A stretch of 64,000 nt of DNA, from positions 1 to 64,000 of the forward strand of contig JANNEO010000100.1 of assembly GCA_031378805.1 (NCBI GenBank), read 5' to 3'. The notes under the pieces were generated by a model, which made no database searches, was not told the DNA's origin, and saw only the letters and a list, made by a program, of their open reading frames with translations. Both the position numbers and the translations under genes were made by a program. This DNA comes from JADCCX01 sp031378805. GTDB lineage: Bacteria > Pseudomonadota > Alphaproteobacteria > Rhizobiales > Beijerinckiaceae. Each line of letters starts with the position of its first letter. The stretch's first letter is position 1. This document shows positions 52,144 through 61,088 of the stretch, in pieces.

Positions 52144-53235
52144 TCAGCGGGCCGAGATGATTTCGCGCCGCCAGCGGTTGTTCCACTGGTCGCGCACCTT
52201 GGCGATCTCCGCCCAATCCACCGGGATCATGCGCTGGCGCGTCTCGGCCGATGATGCGGTGCGTGCAAGGGCCGACGCGACGACATCCGCCTTGGCGTTG
52301 GTCGGCGCATAGAACATGCGCTCGGTAAAGGCCTTCTGCGCCTCACGTGACAGCGCGAAATTGACGAAGGCCACGGCGGCAGCCCGGTTCTTCGATCCCT
52401 CCGGAATGTTGATCGTGTTGATCTGGAACACCGATCCTTCGGGAGGCAGCACCACACCAAGGCGGCCATTGGTCTCATCGCTGTAAAGCTGAGCACGGGC
52501 ATTCCAGCCCGTGGCGACGCGCACCACGCCGTTGAGAATCAAGGTGTAGCCATCCGGGTTCGGCTCGAATGTCTGCACCGACGGCGACAGCTCCTTCAGC
52601 TTGCGAATGCCCGCATCGATGGATTGGGCATGGTTGCCGCCCTCCATCGTCGTCACCATGGCGGTGAGCGCCAATCCCTGGATATTGGGTGGAGCGGCCA
52701 GCGCCACCAATCCCTTGAGATCGGGCCGCCACAGGTCCGCCAGACGGGTCAGTGGCGGGTTCAGGTTCTGCCGGTCGAAGACCAGAACGAGATGGTCGAA
52801 GGTGACGGCCGGCCCGAAGGGACCACCCACCGCGCGCGCCTCCGGCAGGAGTTCGTTGAGCGACGGCGCTTCCTCCGGCGTGATCCGCGAGAACAGCCCT
52901 TCGGCATTGCCGATGCCCGACGTCGAGACATCGAAGATAACCACATCGACCTGCGGATCCGCTTTCTGGGCGCGGATGGTGCCCAGCATCTGTGCCGAGG
53001 TGCCGCCGGGCGCGTAGTTGACCTTGACGGTGGGAAACGCCCTCTGGAACGGCTCGACCACAGTGCGGATGTAGTTGTCCTGAAAAATGCCGGCATAGGC
53101 CATCAGGGTGATCTGGCCCGAAACCGAACCGGCCTGGGCCAGAACCGAACCGGGAACCACTGCGGCAGCCGCTGCACCTGCCAGCATCTGACGACGGCTG
53201 AGCCTCCCCAATCCGCGCCGATTGTCCTTTGCCAT
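52144..53235 (-). CDS. Spermidine/putrescine-type ABC transporter substrate-binding protein
   Basis: Periplasmic binding protein of 363 residues. The N-terminus RLSRRQMLAGAAAAAVVPG is a twin-arginine signal, so it is probably exported folded through Tat. The mature protein starts near GQITLMAYAGIFQDNY and has the DVVIFDVSTSGIGNAEGLF segment typical of the PotD/AfuA-like class. I use the ATG at 53235, since the frame upstream lacks signal features. It is the first gene of the minus-strand importer operon; the 179 bases upstream presumably hold its promoter, though I see no clear consensus. Ligand unknown. Confidence 0.88.
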   Translation of the reverse strand: MAKDNRRGLGRLSRRQMLAGAAAAAVVPGSVLAQAGSVSGQITLMAYAGIFQDNYIRTVVEPFQRAFPTVKVNYAPGGTSAQMLGTIRAQKADPQVDVVIFDVSTSGIGNAEGLFSRITPEEAPSLNELLPEARAVGGPFGPAVTFDHLVLVFDRQNLNPPLTRLADLWRPDLKGLVALAAPPNIQGLALTAMVTTMEGGNHAQSIDAGIRKLKELSPSVQTFEPNPDGYTLILNGVVRVATGWNARAQLYSDETNGRLGVVLPPEGSVFQINTINIPEGSKNRAAAVAFVNFALSREAQKAFTERMFYAPTNAKADVVASALARTASSAETRQRMIPVDWAEIAKVRDQWNNRWRREIISAR

Positions 53236-53414
53236 GGGCCTTATGCTCCGCTGTCTGATCGTGACCAGAATGACGCCGTTGCGGGAGGCTATGCAAGGGC
53301 TTTCTCTATGTTGAGCGAATGGTAGAGCGGTGCAGAACGGATGCAGCGGAATCACGAAGAGTTCCGCATATCAGCAGGCGATGAAGCCGGTGCGCATGAC
53401 GGGGAGTGACTGAT

Positions 53415-54260
53415 TCAGGCGTTGCCCGGCCCGCGCCTGGTGACGTCGCCATAGACCTCTGGCATCAAGGCGAGGTCGTGGTGTTCCAACCCACGCACGG
53501 TCACCAGCCGGTGGGCGTGGCTGCCGTCCGCGTGGAACAGGTGCTCGAGATAGCCCACCGGCTTGGCACCGTATGAAGGCTGCCAGGGATCACCGATCAC
53601 GAAGGACGCGGCGGGACACCAGATATGGCGGCTGCCCGCAAGCGTCAGGTCGCGGTACTGATGCACATGGCCGCAGAGAACGAGCCGGGGCACCGCGCCG
53701 TCCATGGCATCAAGCATACGGCGTCGGGCCTGAAGCGTCGTGAAGCGGTTACTGACCAGCGAATCGTCGGGATCGATGTCGCAGAATGGCTTGTGCATGA
53801 CCAGCGCCACGGCACGGCCGCCATGCTCGCGCATGGCCTTGCGCAGCAGATCGAGCTGCTACCGGTCACCCGAAAGGCCCGTGCCGGTGATGAGTGAGTT
53901 GAGGCCAACAAAGCGCCAACCCGGCACATCGAAGGTCCAGAAATCCGGACCAATGCGCTGGCGATAACGCTCCAGGCTCGGCTCATCCACCCAGACACGA
54001 TCCGCAATGTCGGGGTGCTCGCCGACGTCGTGATTGCCCGGCACAATATGCGTTTCCACACCCAGCGTCTTGTGCGCCTCAAGGGCAAGGCCGAGATCGC
54101 CGTTATCTTTTTCGCCATAGAGACCAAGATCACCCGTGTTGAGAACAATGTCCGGTCTCGACGCACGAAGGTCGTCCATCAACCGGTCCATGTTCGCATT
54201 GAAGAAGGGCTTGTCCGGCGAAACGTGCAGATCGGAAATCTGGGCCACGCGTAAGGTCAT
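53415..54260 (-). pseudogene. Metallophosphoesterase gene interrupted by an in-frame amber codon
   Basis: Read through as one frame, this codes for a calcineurin-like phosphoesterase of about 280 residues with all expected metal motifs: ISDLHVS, NTGDLGLYG, PGNHD, VMHKPF and CGHVH. A TAG at 53859-53861 splits it between LSGDR and QLDLLRKAMREHGG; both sides are in the same frame, so this is a nonsense change (CAG to TAG is the simplest). The N-terminal piece would have three motifs and the C-terminal piece two, so neither should work alone. The start overlaps the upstream nuclease-like gene as ATGA. The family includes CpdA (cAMP phosphodiesterase) and GpdQ (glycerophosphodiesterase); the Ugp-like context favours the latter. 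Confidence 0.8.
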
Positions 54261-55096
54261 GACGCAAGCTCGATCAGGATAGGTTGGTGATCCGACACGC
54301 GCGTCTCCTCGTCGCAGGTGATGCGCCGTATGGTGGGAGCCAAATCCTCCGTGAGGAAGACATAGTCGCAGCAATGCGGTGTTCCGTGTGTCTGGTCGAT
54401 GATGCAGGACGTCAGCGGATGTGGCTTCATCCCGTTGAATGCCGTCCAGCTGTCGACAAGGCGCGGCCATCCCTCCGAAAAGGGCGCGCTGATATGCTGC
54501 TTCAGGGCATCATCCGGCTTCATGTTGAAATCACCCGTGAGGATGGCCGATGGTGTGGATGGCGTGCGGGCGTAGGTGCCCGCTCCGTCCGCCCGTGGTG
54601 TCGTCACCCGGGCGCAGGCGCTGGCGTGCAGACCGCGCAGGGCCTCCACCTGCTCGCGGCGGATCGCCGGGTGAGAATACTCCAGATGCGTCGTCATCAG
54701 GCGCACCGGGCCAGACGGTGTCATTGCCACCACCTCCAGCAGGCCGCGCGGCATGTTGTTCGTCCCGACCGCAGGCCACGGCAAGGCGTGCCGGAGTACC
54801 TGCAGAACGGGAAACCGGGTCAGGATCATGTTGCCGAAGCGCTTGGGCCTACCGGCCGCATCACGGGTTTCATGCGCCACGCCATCGATCGCCTGAAAGC
54901 CCGGCAGCAGCGCCGCGAAAGCGGCAAACTGGTTCATGACGGGCGAGGCCTTCAATTCAGGCCAATTGTCCGAGACCTCCTGCAGGCACAGCACATCGAA
55001 ATCGGCCATGGAACGGGCGTGGTTCACGATCCGGGCAGGATCCATGATGCCATCGGTGCCAAGAGCCCACTGGATGTTCCAAGTGATCAATATCAT
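54257..55096 (-). CDS. Endonuclease/exonuclease/phosphatase family protein
   Basis: Protein of 279 residues of the EEP fold (DNase I/sphingomyelinase/inositol phosphatase superfamily). Landmarks are ITWNIQWALG, LCLQEVSDN (metal-binding Glu), TTHLEYSHPAIRREQ, ILTGDFNMKPDD and the ending VSDHQPILIEL with the catalytic His. No signal peptide is seen from the start at 55096; an upstream GTG at 55123 is an alternative. It follows a Ugp-type permease and precedes a metallophosphoesterase, so hydrolysis of an imported phosphodiester is plausible. Phosphodiester identity unknown. Confidence 0.87.
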   Translation of the reverse strand: MILITWNIQWALGTDGIMDPARIVNHARSMADFDVLCLQEVSDNWPELKASPVMNQFAAFAALLPGFQAIDGVAHETRDAAGRPKRFGNMILTRFPVLQVLRHALPWPAVGTNNMPRGLLEVVAMTPSGPVRLMTTHLEYSHPAIRREQVEALRGLHASACARVTTPRADGAGTYARTPSTPSAILTGDFNMKPDDALKQHISAPFSEGWPRLVDSWTAFNGMKPHPLTSCIIDQTHGTPHCCDYVFLTEDLAPTIRRITCDEETRVSDHQPILIELAS

Positions 55097-55112
55097 GGGA
55101 TCAATCTCATGA

Positions 55113-55940
55113 TCAGCGCACACCGGCCCGCATGAAGCTTTGCACGAACTGGCGCTGGAACAGCAGGAATGCGATAAGCAGCGGCCCAGAGGTCATCAGT
55201 GTCGCTGCACAGATCACCGACCAGTCGATGCCCTGATCCGGCGAGGCGAAGATGGCGAGGCCCACCGTGAGCGGCCGCGTGCTCACCGAGTTGGTGATGA
55301 TCAGCGGCCAGAGATAGTTGTTCCAGTGGAAGCTCACGAGCACCAACCCGTAGGCGAGGTACACTGGCTTGCCGAGAGGAATATACACACGCCAGAGCAC
55401 GCCCAGCGTGGAACAACCCTCGATCCGTGCGGCTTCCTCGAAATCCTTGGGAATAGATTTGAAGGTCTGGCGCAGGAGGAAAATGCCGAAGGCCGAGGCA
55501 AGGTAGGGAAGCGCAATGGCCGGCAGCGTGTCCACCAGGCCAAGGGCGCGAATAGTGATGTAGTTCTCCAAAATGAGAATGTCGGGCGAGACCATGAGCT
55601 GGATCAGCACCAGGCCAAAGAGGAAGTCGCGGCCGCGAAAATCGAACCGTGCGAAGGCGAAGGCGGCAAGCGTACACAGGATGAACTGGGCAATCAGGAT
55701 GCCGGTGACGAGCAGCACCGTGTTGAGGAAATAGCGCGCGAACGGTGCGGCCTGCCACGCCGTCGCAAAATTCTCCAACGTGAGGGGCGCAAACAGGTCG
55801 AAGGTCGCCACATAGGCGCTGGGGTGAAACGCTGTCCACACCGCAAACAGAAGCGGCAGCAGCCACAGCAAGCCGAGCGTCCAGGCCGCCACAGTCTCCA
55901 GCCAATCCCCCCATGGATCGTGACGATTGATCAGGCTCAT
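55113..55940 (-). CDS. Carbohydrate-type ABC transporter permease (UgpE-like)
   Basis: Permease of 275 residues with about six spans; the EAA loop is EEAARIEGCSTLGVLWRVYIPLGKP (key run EEAARIEGCSTLGVLWRVY) and the preceding text LFGLVLIQLMVSPDILILENY and NNYLWPLIITNS are typical of the UgpE/MalG group. The start at 55940 overlaps the UgpA-like stop as ATGA. The long open stretch further upstream in the same frame lies antisense-free but inside the UgpA-like gene and is not the start. Confidence 0.92.
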   Translation of the reverse strand: MSLINRHDPWGDWLETVAAWTLGLLWLLPLLFAVWTAFHPSAYVATFDLFAPLTLENFATAWQAAPFARYFLNTVLLVTGILIAQFILCTLAAFAFARFDFRGRDFLFGLVLIQLMVSPDILILENYITIRALGLVDTLPAIALPYLASAFGIFLLRQTFKSIPKDFEEAARIEGCSTLGVLWRVYIPLGKPVYLAYGLVLVSFHWNNYLWPLIITNSVSTRPLTVGLAIFASPDQGIDWSVICAATLMTSGPLLIAFLLFQRQFVQSFMRAGVR

Positions 55941-56812
55941 TCGTAATGCACGCGCTTGTCGGTGAGGACGAACTGCGTCAGCGCGATCAGGGCGAGAATG
56001 GCGAGCAGCACCATGGTGAGCGTTGCGGCATAGGCCTGGTCGAAAAAGCGGAAACCGACAGTGTAAATGTGAAACAGCAGCACCGAGGTCGAGTTGTCCG
56101 GCCCGCCGCCGGTCATGACGAAGATATGGTCGACAAGGCGGAAGGCGTTGATCACGGCATTGACCATGACGAACAGCGTGGTTGGCATCAGCAAGGGAAA
56201 TGTGATGCGCCAGAAAAAGGTCCAGCGGCTGGTGCCTTCGATGGCGGCAGCCTCGCGCAGATCGGGCGAGATGTTCTGCAGCGCAGCAAGATAGAAGATC
56301 ATGAAGAAGCCTGCCTCCTTCCACACCGCGACCACGATGAGGCACCACAAGGCCGTTGCCTGCGACCCCAGCCAGTTCACGCCCACGATGCCGAAGGGTT
56401 TGAGCAACTGGTCCACAAGCCCATACTGGGGGTTGTAGAAAAACAGCCAGATGTTGGCGACTGCGATCATCGGCAGCACGGTCGGCGTGAAGTAGGCCAG
56501 ACGCACGAAACCCTTTCCCCTGAGCTTGCCGTTGACGAACAGCGCCATGAGCATGGCAAGGGCGATCGAGATTGGCACGGAGGTCAGCGCATAGATCGCG
56601 TTGTTCCACAGCGCCTTCCAGAAAATCGGATCGGTCAGCATCGCCTCGTAGTTGTCAAGGCCGACGAAGCGCGAAGGGCGGCGCGGTCGCGGCGTCGAGT
56701 AGAAGCTGTGAATGAAGGTCGTGATGATGGGAATATGCGTGAACGCCGCCAGCAGGACGCAGGCCGGAAAGACCAGCAGCCAGGCATGAAGGGAATTGCG
56801 GGAACCTGTCAT
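55937..56812 (-). CDS. Carbohydrate-type ABC transporter permease (UgpA-like)
   Basis: Permease of 291 residues. It has HAWLLVFPACVLLAAFTHIP as first span, FVGLDNYEAMLTDPIFWKALWN, the EAA loop REAAAIEGTSRWTFFWRITFP and VMTGGGPDNSTSVLLFHIY, all of the UgpA/MalF type; the FYSTPRPRRPSRFVGLDNY segment is close to UgpA. It lies downstream of the binding-protein gene across a hairpin-forming repeat at 56835-56917, and is coupled to the UgpE-like gene. Confidence 0.92.
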   Translation of the reverse strand: MTGSRNSLHAWLLVFPACVLLAAFTHIPIITTFIHSFYSTPRPRRPSRFVGLDNYEAMLTDPIFWKALWNNAIYALTSVPISIALAMLMALFVNGKLRGKGFVRLAYFTPTVLPMIAVANIWLFFYNPQYGLVDQLLKPFGIVGVNWLGSQATALWCLIVVAVWKEAGFFMIFYLAALQNISPDLREAAAIEGTSRWTFFWRITFPLLMPTTLFVMVNAVINAFRLVDHIFVMTGGGPDNSTSVLLFHIYTVGFRFFDQAYAATLTMVLLAILALIALTQFVLTDKRVHYE

Positions 56813-56834
56813 GGCGTCCGACGCCAGCAACCGA

Positions 56835-56917
56835 CCTCATCCTGAGCCTGTCGAAGGATCGAGGTCGACGCTCCGCGCTGCCGGAATCCACAATCCTTCG
56901 ACAGGCTCAGGATGAGG
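56835..56917. repeat. Perfect 25-base inverted repeat in the Ugp-type operon
   Basis: Arms at 56835-56859 and 56893-56917 are exact complements (CCTCATCCTGAGCCTGTCGA and following). It lies between the binding-protein and permease genes, as the other REP-like repeats do in importer operons at 2781 and 12223. A hairpin there commonly protects the upstream message so that the binding protein is made in excess. Confidence 0.8.
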
Positions 56918-56979
56918 ATTCCGGGGCGAGCCTGGTGAGAGGAGCGCATGTATGGCCGAGCTGTTCTTACTTTAAACTC

Positions 56980-58284
56980 TCACTTGTACGCCGCCAGCAC
57001 GCGCGTGGCTTCGGCCTGCGCCTGCTTCATCGCCACATCGGCAGGCCGGGCACCTGTCAGGATCGCCTGGATAGCGTCATTCATGAACTTGGTGACCCGC
57101 TGGTTCTCGTGCACGGTCAGTTCCGGCACCGCGTGCTGGAGCTGGTCGCGCGCCACGATCGCCGGTTGGAAACCATCCGTGTAGGTCTTGAGTGTGGGCG
57201 TTGCGTAGGCCGCAGCCGAGGTTGCGACATAGCCCGTCTTGACCGACCAGTCGGCGGCGATGTCGGGCTGCGTCATGAACTTGATGAACTTGAATGCCGC
57301 TTCCTGCTTGGCAGGCGACGCGCCCTTGAAGACATAGAAATTGCCCCCACCCGTCGGCGCACCGTTCTGGCGCATCCCGGGCAGCCAGGTCACGCCGAAA
57401 TCAAACTTGGCATTCTGCTTGATGTTGGTGAGGTTGCCCGTGGTGTGCCAGATCATCGCCGTCTTGCCCTCCAGGAAGTCGCGTGGCGTGGCCCCCCAGG
57501 AGATAATGCCGGATGGGTGGCTGCCATCCACGCGGGACAGATCATGCCAGTTGCTGGCGGCCTCGATCACTTTCGGATCGTCGTAGAACACCTGGTTTCC
57601 CTTGGCGTTGTTGAGGCGCACTGCGTTGCCCGTCGTCATGCCGGTGAAGAGCCAGCCTGTGTTGCCGTCTGACGGAATCTGGATGCCCCATTGCGTGACC
57701 GCACCTGAGGCGTCCTTCTTGGTCAGCTTCTTCGCCATGTCGCGCATTTCGGCCCAGTTCGACGGACCCTTGTTGGGATCGAGACCTGCCGCCTTGAAGG
57801 CATCCTTGTTGTAGTACAGCACCGGCGTCGAGCGCTGGAACGGAATGGCGAAGGTCTTGCCGTCGATCCTGGCGTTCTCCATGAAGGCCGGATAAAATGA
57901 AGCCATCCAGGCCTTGTCGGCATCGGTCTTCACAAAACCGTCGATGGGCGCGATCACATCCTCGTCAAACAGCGTGAAGAGGTCGGCGGCCAGCAGGATG
58001 GCCGTCTCGGGCACATCGCCACCCTTGATGGCGGTCAGCACCTTGGTGATGGTCTGGATATAATCACCTGAGTACACCGGCTTGATCTTGATGCCGGGGT
58101 TCACCTTCTCGAACGCGGCGGCATACTCATCGATGATCTTCGTCACCGGCCCGCCGACGGCGACGGGGAAATACATGCGCACCTCCGCCTCCTGCGATTG
58201 GGCCGCAGTCGAAAGGAACGGCGCGGACAGCGCGAGTGCCGAGAACGTCCTGCGCGTAAGCGTGTTCGGTGTCACTTTGGTCAT
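56980..58284 (-). CDS. Sugar/glycerol-phosphate-type ABC transporter substrate-binding protein (UgpB-like)
   Basis: Periplasmic family 1 binding protein of 434 residues. The signal TRRTFSALALSAPFLSTAAQ has a twin-arginine start. The mature part has FPVAVGGPVTKIIDEYAAAFEK, IPFQRSTPVLYYNKDAF and FKGASPAKQEAAFKFIKF, matching the UgpB group. A GGGGGAGA site precedes the ATG at 58284, which overlaps the ATPase stop as ATGA. In this operon with phosphodiesterase-like genes, sn-glycerol-3-phosphate or a glycerophosphodiester is the likeliest ligand. Confidence 0.88.
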   Translation of the reverse strand: MTKVTPNTLTRRTFSALALSAPFLSTAAQSQEAEVRMYFPVAVGGPVTKIIDEYAAAFEKVNPGIKIKPVYSGDYIQTITKVLTAIKGGDVPETAILLAADLFTLFDEDVIAPIDGFVKTDADKAWMASFYPAFMENARIDGKTFAIPFQRSTPVLYYNKDAFKAAGLDPNKGPSNWAEMRDMAKKLTKKDASGAVTQWGIQIPSDGNTGWLFTGMTTGNAVRLNNAKGNQVFYDDPKVIEAASNWHDLSRVDGSHPSGIISWGATPRDFLEGKTAMIWHTTGNLTNIKQNAKFDFGVTWLPGMRQNGAPTGGGNFYVFKGASPAKQEAAFKFIKFMTQPDIAADWSVKTGYVATSAAAYATPTLKTYTDGFQPAIVARDQLQHAVPELTVHENQRVTKFMNDAIQAILTGARPADVAMKQAQAEATRVLAAYK

Positions 58285-59300
58285 GATATCATCTCCCCCT
58301 GTTGAGATTTCTGGTTGATGCGCATTCCCGCAGCATCGAAGCGACTCTGGGCACTTGAGGCCCAATGCGCCGTCAGCTGGTCTCCCACGTGTATCGTCGA
58401 TGCGCCCGGCAGCCGGATGGCAATCCGGCTTTCTTCGGAGGCCATAGACACAATCGTGTCTGCGCCCATGTATTCGACGGATGTGACAGTGCCATGGCGG
58501 CGCACCGCACCCGCCGGGCCTTCACCAAGGCCCACATGCTCAGGCCTGATGCCCAGCAACTCGTCCTTGTCCCGTACCAGGTTCATCGCAGGCGCACCGA
58601 TGAAGCTGGCAACAAACGACGTTTCGGGCCGCATGTAGAGCGCGGCAGGCGTGCCTGCCTGCTCGATGCGGCCATTCTTCATCAGCACCACGATATCGGC
58701 CATGGTCATCGCCTCGGTCTGATCATGGGTGACATAGACCATGGTCATGCCGAGGCGCTGCTGCAGGGAGCGAATCTCCACGCGCATCTCGTGCCTGAGC
58801 TGGGCATCGAGATTCGACAGGGGTTCGTCCATCAGGCAGACCGGCTGCTCGGCGATGATGGCGCGCGCCAGGGCCACGCGCTGGCGCTGTCCGCCCGAGA
58901 GCTGGCCGGGCTTGCGGTCGAGGTAGGGCAGAAGCTCGACGATGCCGGCCACTTTCTTCAGCCGCTCGTCCCGCTCGCCGCGCGGCACCCGGCGTACCTT
59001 GAGGCCAAAAATGATGTTCTCGCCCACGGTCAGGTGCGGAAACAATGCATAGGATTGGAACACCATGGAAATCCGCCGATCCGACGGCGGCAACCTGGTA
59101 ACGTCGCGTCCAGCAATGGTGACGGTGCCAGAGGTCGGCTCCTCAAGCCCGGCGATCAGGCGCAACGTTGTCGACTTGCCGCAGCCTGACGGACCCAGAA
59201 GGGCCACGAGCTGTCCGTCTGGTACAATCAGGCTGACATTGTTGACCGCCAGGGTTCCCGCCCAGCTTTTCGTCAAATTGGAGAGCGTCACGGTCGCCAT
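58281..59300 (-). CDS. UgpC/MalK-like ABC transporter ATP-binding protein
   Basis: ATPase of 339 residues: Walker A GPSGCGKST (about 37-45), Q-loop FQSYALFPHL, signature LSGGQRQRVALARAI, Walker B VCLMDEPLSNLD and switch His YVTHDQTEAM, followed by TOBE domains. The text VFQSYALFPHLTVGENIIFGL and the C-terminal GIRPEHVGL are typical of UgpC/MalK. It is the first gene of the Ugp-type operon, unusual in preceding rather than following the binding protein, and is 47 bases downstream of the AllA-like gene. Confidence 0.92.
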   Translation of the reverse strand: MATVTLSNLTKSWAGTLAVNNVSLIVPDGQLVALLGPSGCGKSTTLRLIAGLEEPTSGTVTIAGRDVTRLPPSDRRISMVFQSYALFPHLTVGENIIFGLKVRRVPRGERDERLKKVAGIVELLPYLDRKPGQLSGGQRQRVALARAIIAEQPVCLMDEPLSNLDAQLRHEMRVEIRSLQQRLGMTMVYVTHDQTEAMTMADIVVLMKNGRIEQAGTPAALYMRPETSFVASFIGAPAMNLVRDKDELLGIRPEHVGLGEGPAGAVRRHGTVTSVEYMGADTIVSMASEESRIAIRLPGASTIHVGDQLTAHWASSAQSRFDAAGMRINQKSQQGEMIS

Positions 59301-59347
59301 GGACAGATGCTAGCCCATGATCATCGGGCAGCACAACGTCCTATCCA

Positions 59348-59833
59348 TCAGTTTGTTTGCGGATTGAGGATGACAAAGCCATTCGCAAGATCATGAAACA
59401 CGGTGTCGTCACCGCGGCCCGTGCGTCGCATCGCCATGACAAAGGCTGATGGTGCCGCCAGGGGTGCCAGGCTGCGGTGCCAGACCCTAGCATGAAAGGT
59501 GACACCCGCCATTGCCGACACGGTGAACGCCCGTGCTTTCGTGATATCGGGTGAGCCATCGGCCAGCGAGGGGCACACAACAACGAGGAAAGGACTGTCG
59601 GCGTGCGGCAGGAAAGTCTGGGCCGAAAAGGGATGATATTCCAGCCGCGTGATATCGAGCGGCAGCGTAATCTTCTCCGTCAGATACACCCATTCCAGGA
59701 CAGGCAGCTCTGCCGTTGGATCATGCGCGAAAGCCGAACCCGCATCGGCGATGGCCGTGCCGTGCGTATGGCGGATCACGCAGCCAAAAGGTGCAAAAGC
59801 CTCGTCCGAGATCGCTTCTGTCCGGATGATCAT
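59348..59833 (-). CDS. Ureidoglycolate lyase family protein (AllA-like)
   Basis: Protein of 161 residues of the AllA family, which splits ureidoglycolate to glyoxylate and urea in purine breakdown. Landmarks are SDEAFAPFGCVI, the AQTFLPHADSPFLVVVCPS segment and GVTFHARVWHRSLAPL, matching the usual QAFIPL...LVVVAP and GV.YH.GVWH. I start at 59833, which aligns with the family N-terminus; the ATG at 59848 is possible. No allantoin genes are nearby except a distant urea-type ATPase and hydantoinase, so the substrate may differ. Confidence 0.8.
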   Translation of the reverse strand: MIIRTEAISDEAFAPFGCVIRHTHGTAIADAGSAFAHDPTAELPVLEWVYLTEKITLPLDITRLEYHPFSAQTFLPHADSPFLVVVCPSLADGSPDITKARAFTVSAMAGVTFHARVWHRSLAPLAAPSAFVMAMRRTGRGDDTVFHDLANGFVILNPQTN

Positions 59834-59935
59834 GAACCAGGGCCGCATCTGTCAATCTGCACCATCGGCCGAGCTGGCCGCGATGTCAAAGACGCCAGAA
59901 CTCCAAGCCTTCCTTAGCGCAGGTGTGCATTGACT

Positions 59936-60943
59936 TCAGGGCCTAAGGCCTGTTGAGCGCCGCACGATGAGCTCGATCGGAAGGCATGTCGATTGTTCCG
60001 GTGCATTCCCCCGCAGGATCGACACCAGCTTGGCCGCCGCTTCCGCCCCGATCCGCGCCGTCGGCACATGCACGGTGGTGAGTGAAGGCGAGACATGGGC
60101 GGACATGTCGAGATCGTCGATGCCCGCTACGGCCAGGTCGCCGGGCACCGACAGACCACGCGCCTGGGCCTCGACCATGCAGCCGATCGCAATGAGGTCG
60201 ATGCCGCCGATCACCGCGGTTGGTGGTTCCGCAAGCGCGAGCAGTTCGGCGCAGCCCATGCGCCCGCCAGCCAGCGTTGTCGGTTGCTGGCAAACAAGCG
60301 AGGGCGGCAGATTGAACCCTGCTGAAACGAGCGCCTGCCTGGCGCCTGCCAGACGCGCCTTCTGTCGATCATTGAATGTCAGGCTTCCCGTGATGATGCC
60401 GATGCGCCGATGCCCGAGGTCCAGCAGGTGACGCGCCGCAAGCGCGCCAGCCTGCGCGTTGTCGACAACGACAGATGAAAAACTGGCAGCCGGGCACCAG
60501 GTGAGCACGACGGGCAGTCCGGTATCGTCGAGCAGGGCGAGGGTTTCGGGAGCGCGCTCGGCACCGACCAGAACCAGACCATCAATGCCCCGCGCAACAA
60601 GGGTACGGACCGCCTCCGCCTCCGCCGCCTTGTTGTAATCATGTGAGGCCACCAGAAGCTGGTAGCCCTCAGCGGCCAGCGTGGCTTGCATCGATTGCAG
60701 GGCTTTCGCAAAAATCGTGTTGTCCAGCGTCGGCATGACGGCACCGATCGTCATGGAACGGCCAGATGCCAAGGCACGGGCTGCCGCATCCGGCCGATAG
60801 CCCAATCGCTCCGCTGCGAGACGCACACGGGCGAGCGTTTCGTGTGACAGCAGGCCGGGCTGACTGATGGCGCGTGAGACCGTGGCAGGTGAAACGCCCG
60901 CATCGCGGGCGACATCGCTCAGGAGCACCCTCTCGCGTTTCAT
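59936..60943 (-). CDS. LacI family transcriptional regulator
   Basis: Repressor of 335 residues. The N-terminal HTH is VLLSDVARDAGVSPATVSRAI (about 6-26; key VSPATVSRA), followed by the hinge YRPDAAARALASGRS and a periplasmic-binding-protein-like effector domain (GAVMPTLDN...; VDNAQAGALAARHLLDLGHRRIGI). It is divergent from the transporter operon starting at 61130, and three palindromes lie between them, one of them directly at its own start. It likely controls both itself and the transporter, and may also act on the AllA-like/Ugp-type genes downstream on its strand. Effector unknown. Confidence 0.93.
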   Translation of the reverse strand: MKRERVLLSDVARDAGVSPATVSRAISQPGLLSHETLARVRLAAERLGYRPDAAARALASGRSMTIGAVMPTLDNTIFAKALQSMQATLAAEGYQLLVASHDYNKAAEAEAVRTLVARGIDGLVLVGAERAPETLALLDDTGLPVVLTWCPAASFSSVVVDNAQAGALAARHLLDLGHRRIGIITGSLTFNDRQKARLAGARQALVSAGFNLPPSLVCQQPTTLAGGRMGCAELLALAEPPTAVIGGIDLIAIGCMVEAQARGLSVPGDLAVAGIDDLDMSAHVSPSLTTVHVPTARIGAEAAAKLVSILRGNAPEQSTCLPIELIVRRSTGLRP

Positions 60944-60950
60944 GGCATCA

Positions 60951-60972
60951 GCAATGAAAGAGTTTTCATTGC
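60951..60972. promoter_or_regulatory. Operator candidate: GCAATGAAA inverted repeat
   Basis: GCAATGAAA (60951-60959) and its exact complement TTTCATTGC (60964-60972) are separated by GAGT, giving 9-base arms. It begins eight bases before the lacI-type start, so it sits in the 5' region of that gene and suits autorepression. Its half site TTTCAT recurs at 61008 and 61022. Confidence 0.5.
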
Positions 60973-61007
60973 TCTGCCTAACGCTTTTATGGAGCGATTG
61001 AAAAGAA

Positions 61008-61017
61008 TTTCATGAAA
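61008..61017. promoter_or_regulatory. TTTCATGAAA palindrome in the divergent promoter region
   Basis: A perfect 10-base palindrome in an AT-rich segment, sharing the TTTCAT half site with the repeat at 60951-60972. A further TTTCAT follows at about 61022. Possibly part of a cluster of regulator sites between the lacI-type gene and the transporter. Confidence 0.3.
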
Positions 61018-61072
61018 AAACTTTCATACGAGCGGCCAATTGACTCAAGGCCGGGAACTATCGCACCTTGAA

Positions 61073-61088
61073 ATGCAAGCGCTTGCAT
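61073..61088. promoter_or_regulatory. LacI-type operator ATGCAAGCGCTTGCAT
   Basis: A perfect 16-base palindrome with the central CG typical of LacI/GalR-family operators (AAGCGCTT core), 42 bases before the permease start at 61130. With a LacI-family gene divergent from this operon, it is the best candidate site for transporter control. Confidence 0.65.

Noticed and set aside
53859..53861. Recoding of stop codons (amber and ochre) as sense
   Set aside because: Dozens of other genes in the window end normally at TAG, TAA and TGA, often with exact overlap to the next start. Two isolated nonsense mutations are simpler.
53834..53861. Frameshift as the cause of the split metallophosphoesterase
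   Set aside because: Translation on both sides of the break is in the same frame, so a single in-frame TAG is the cause.
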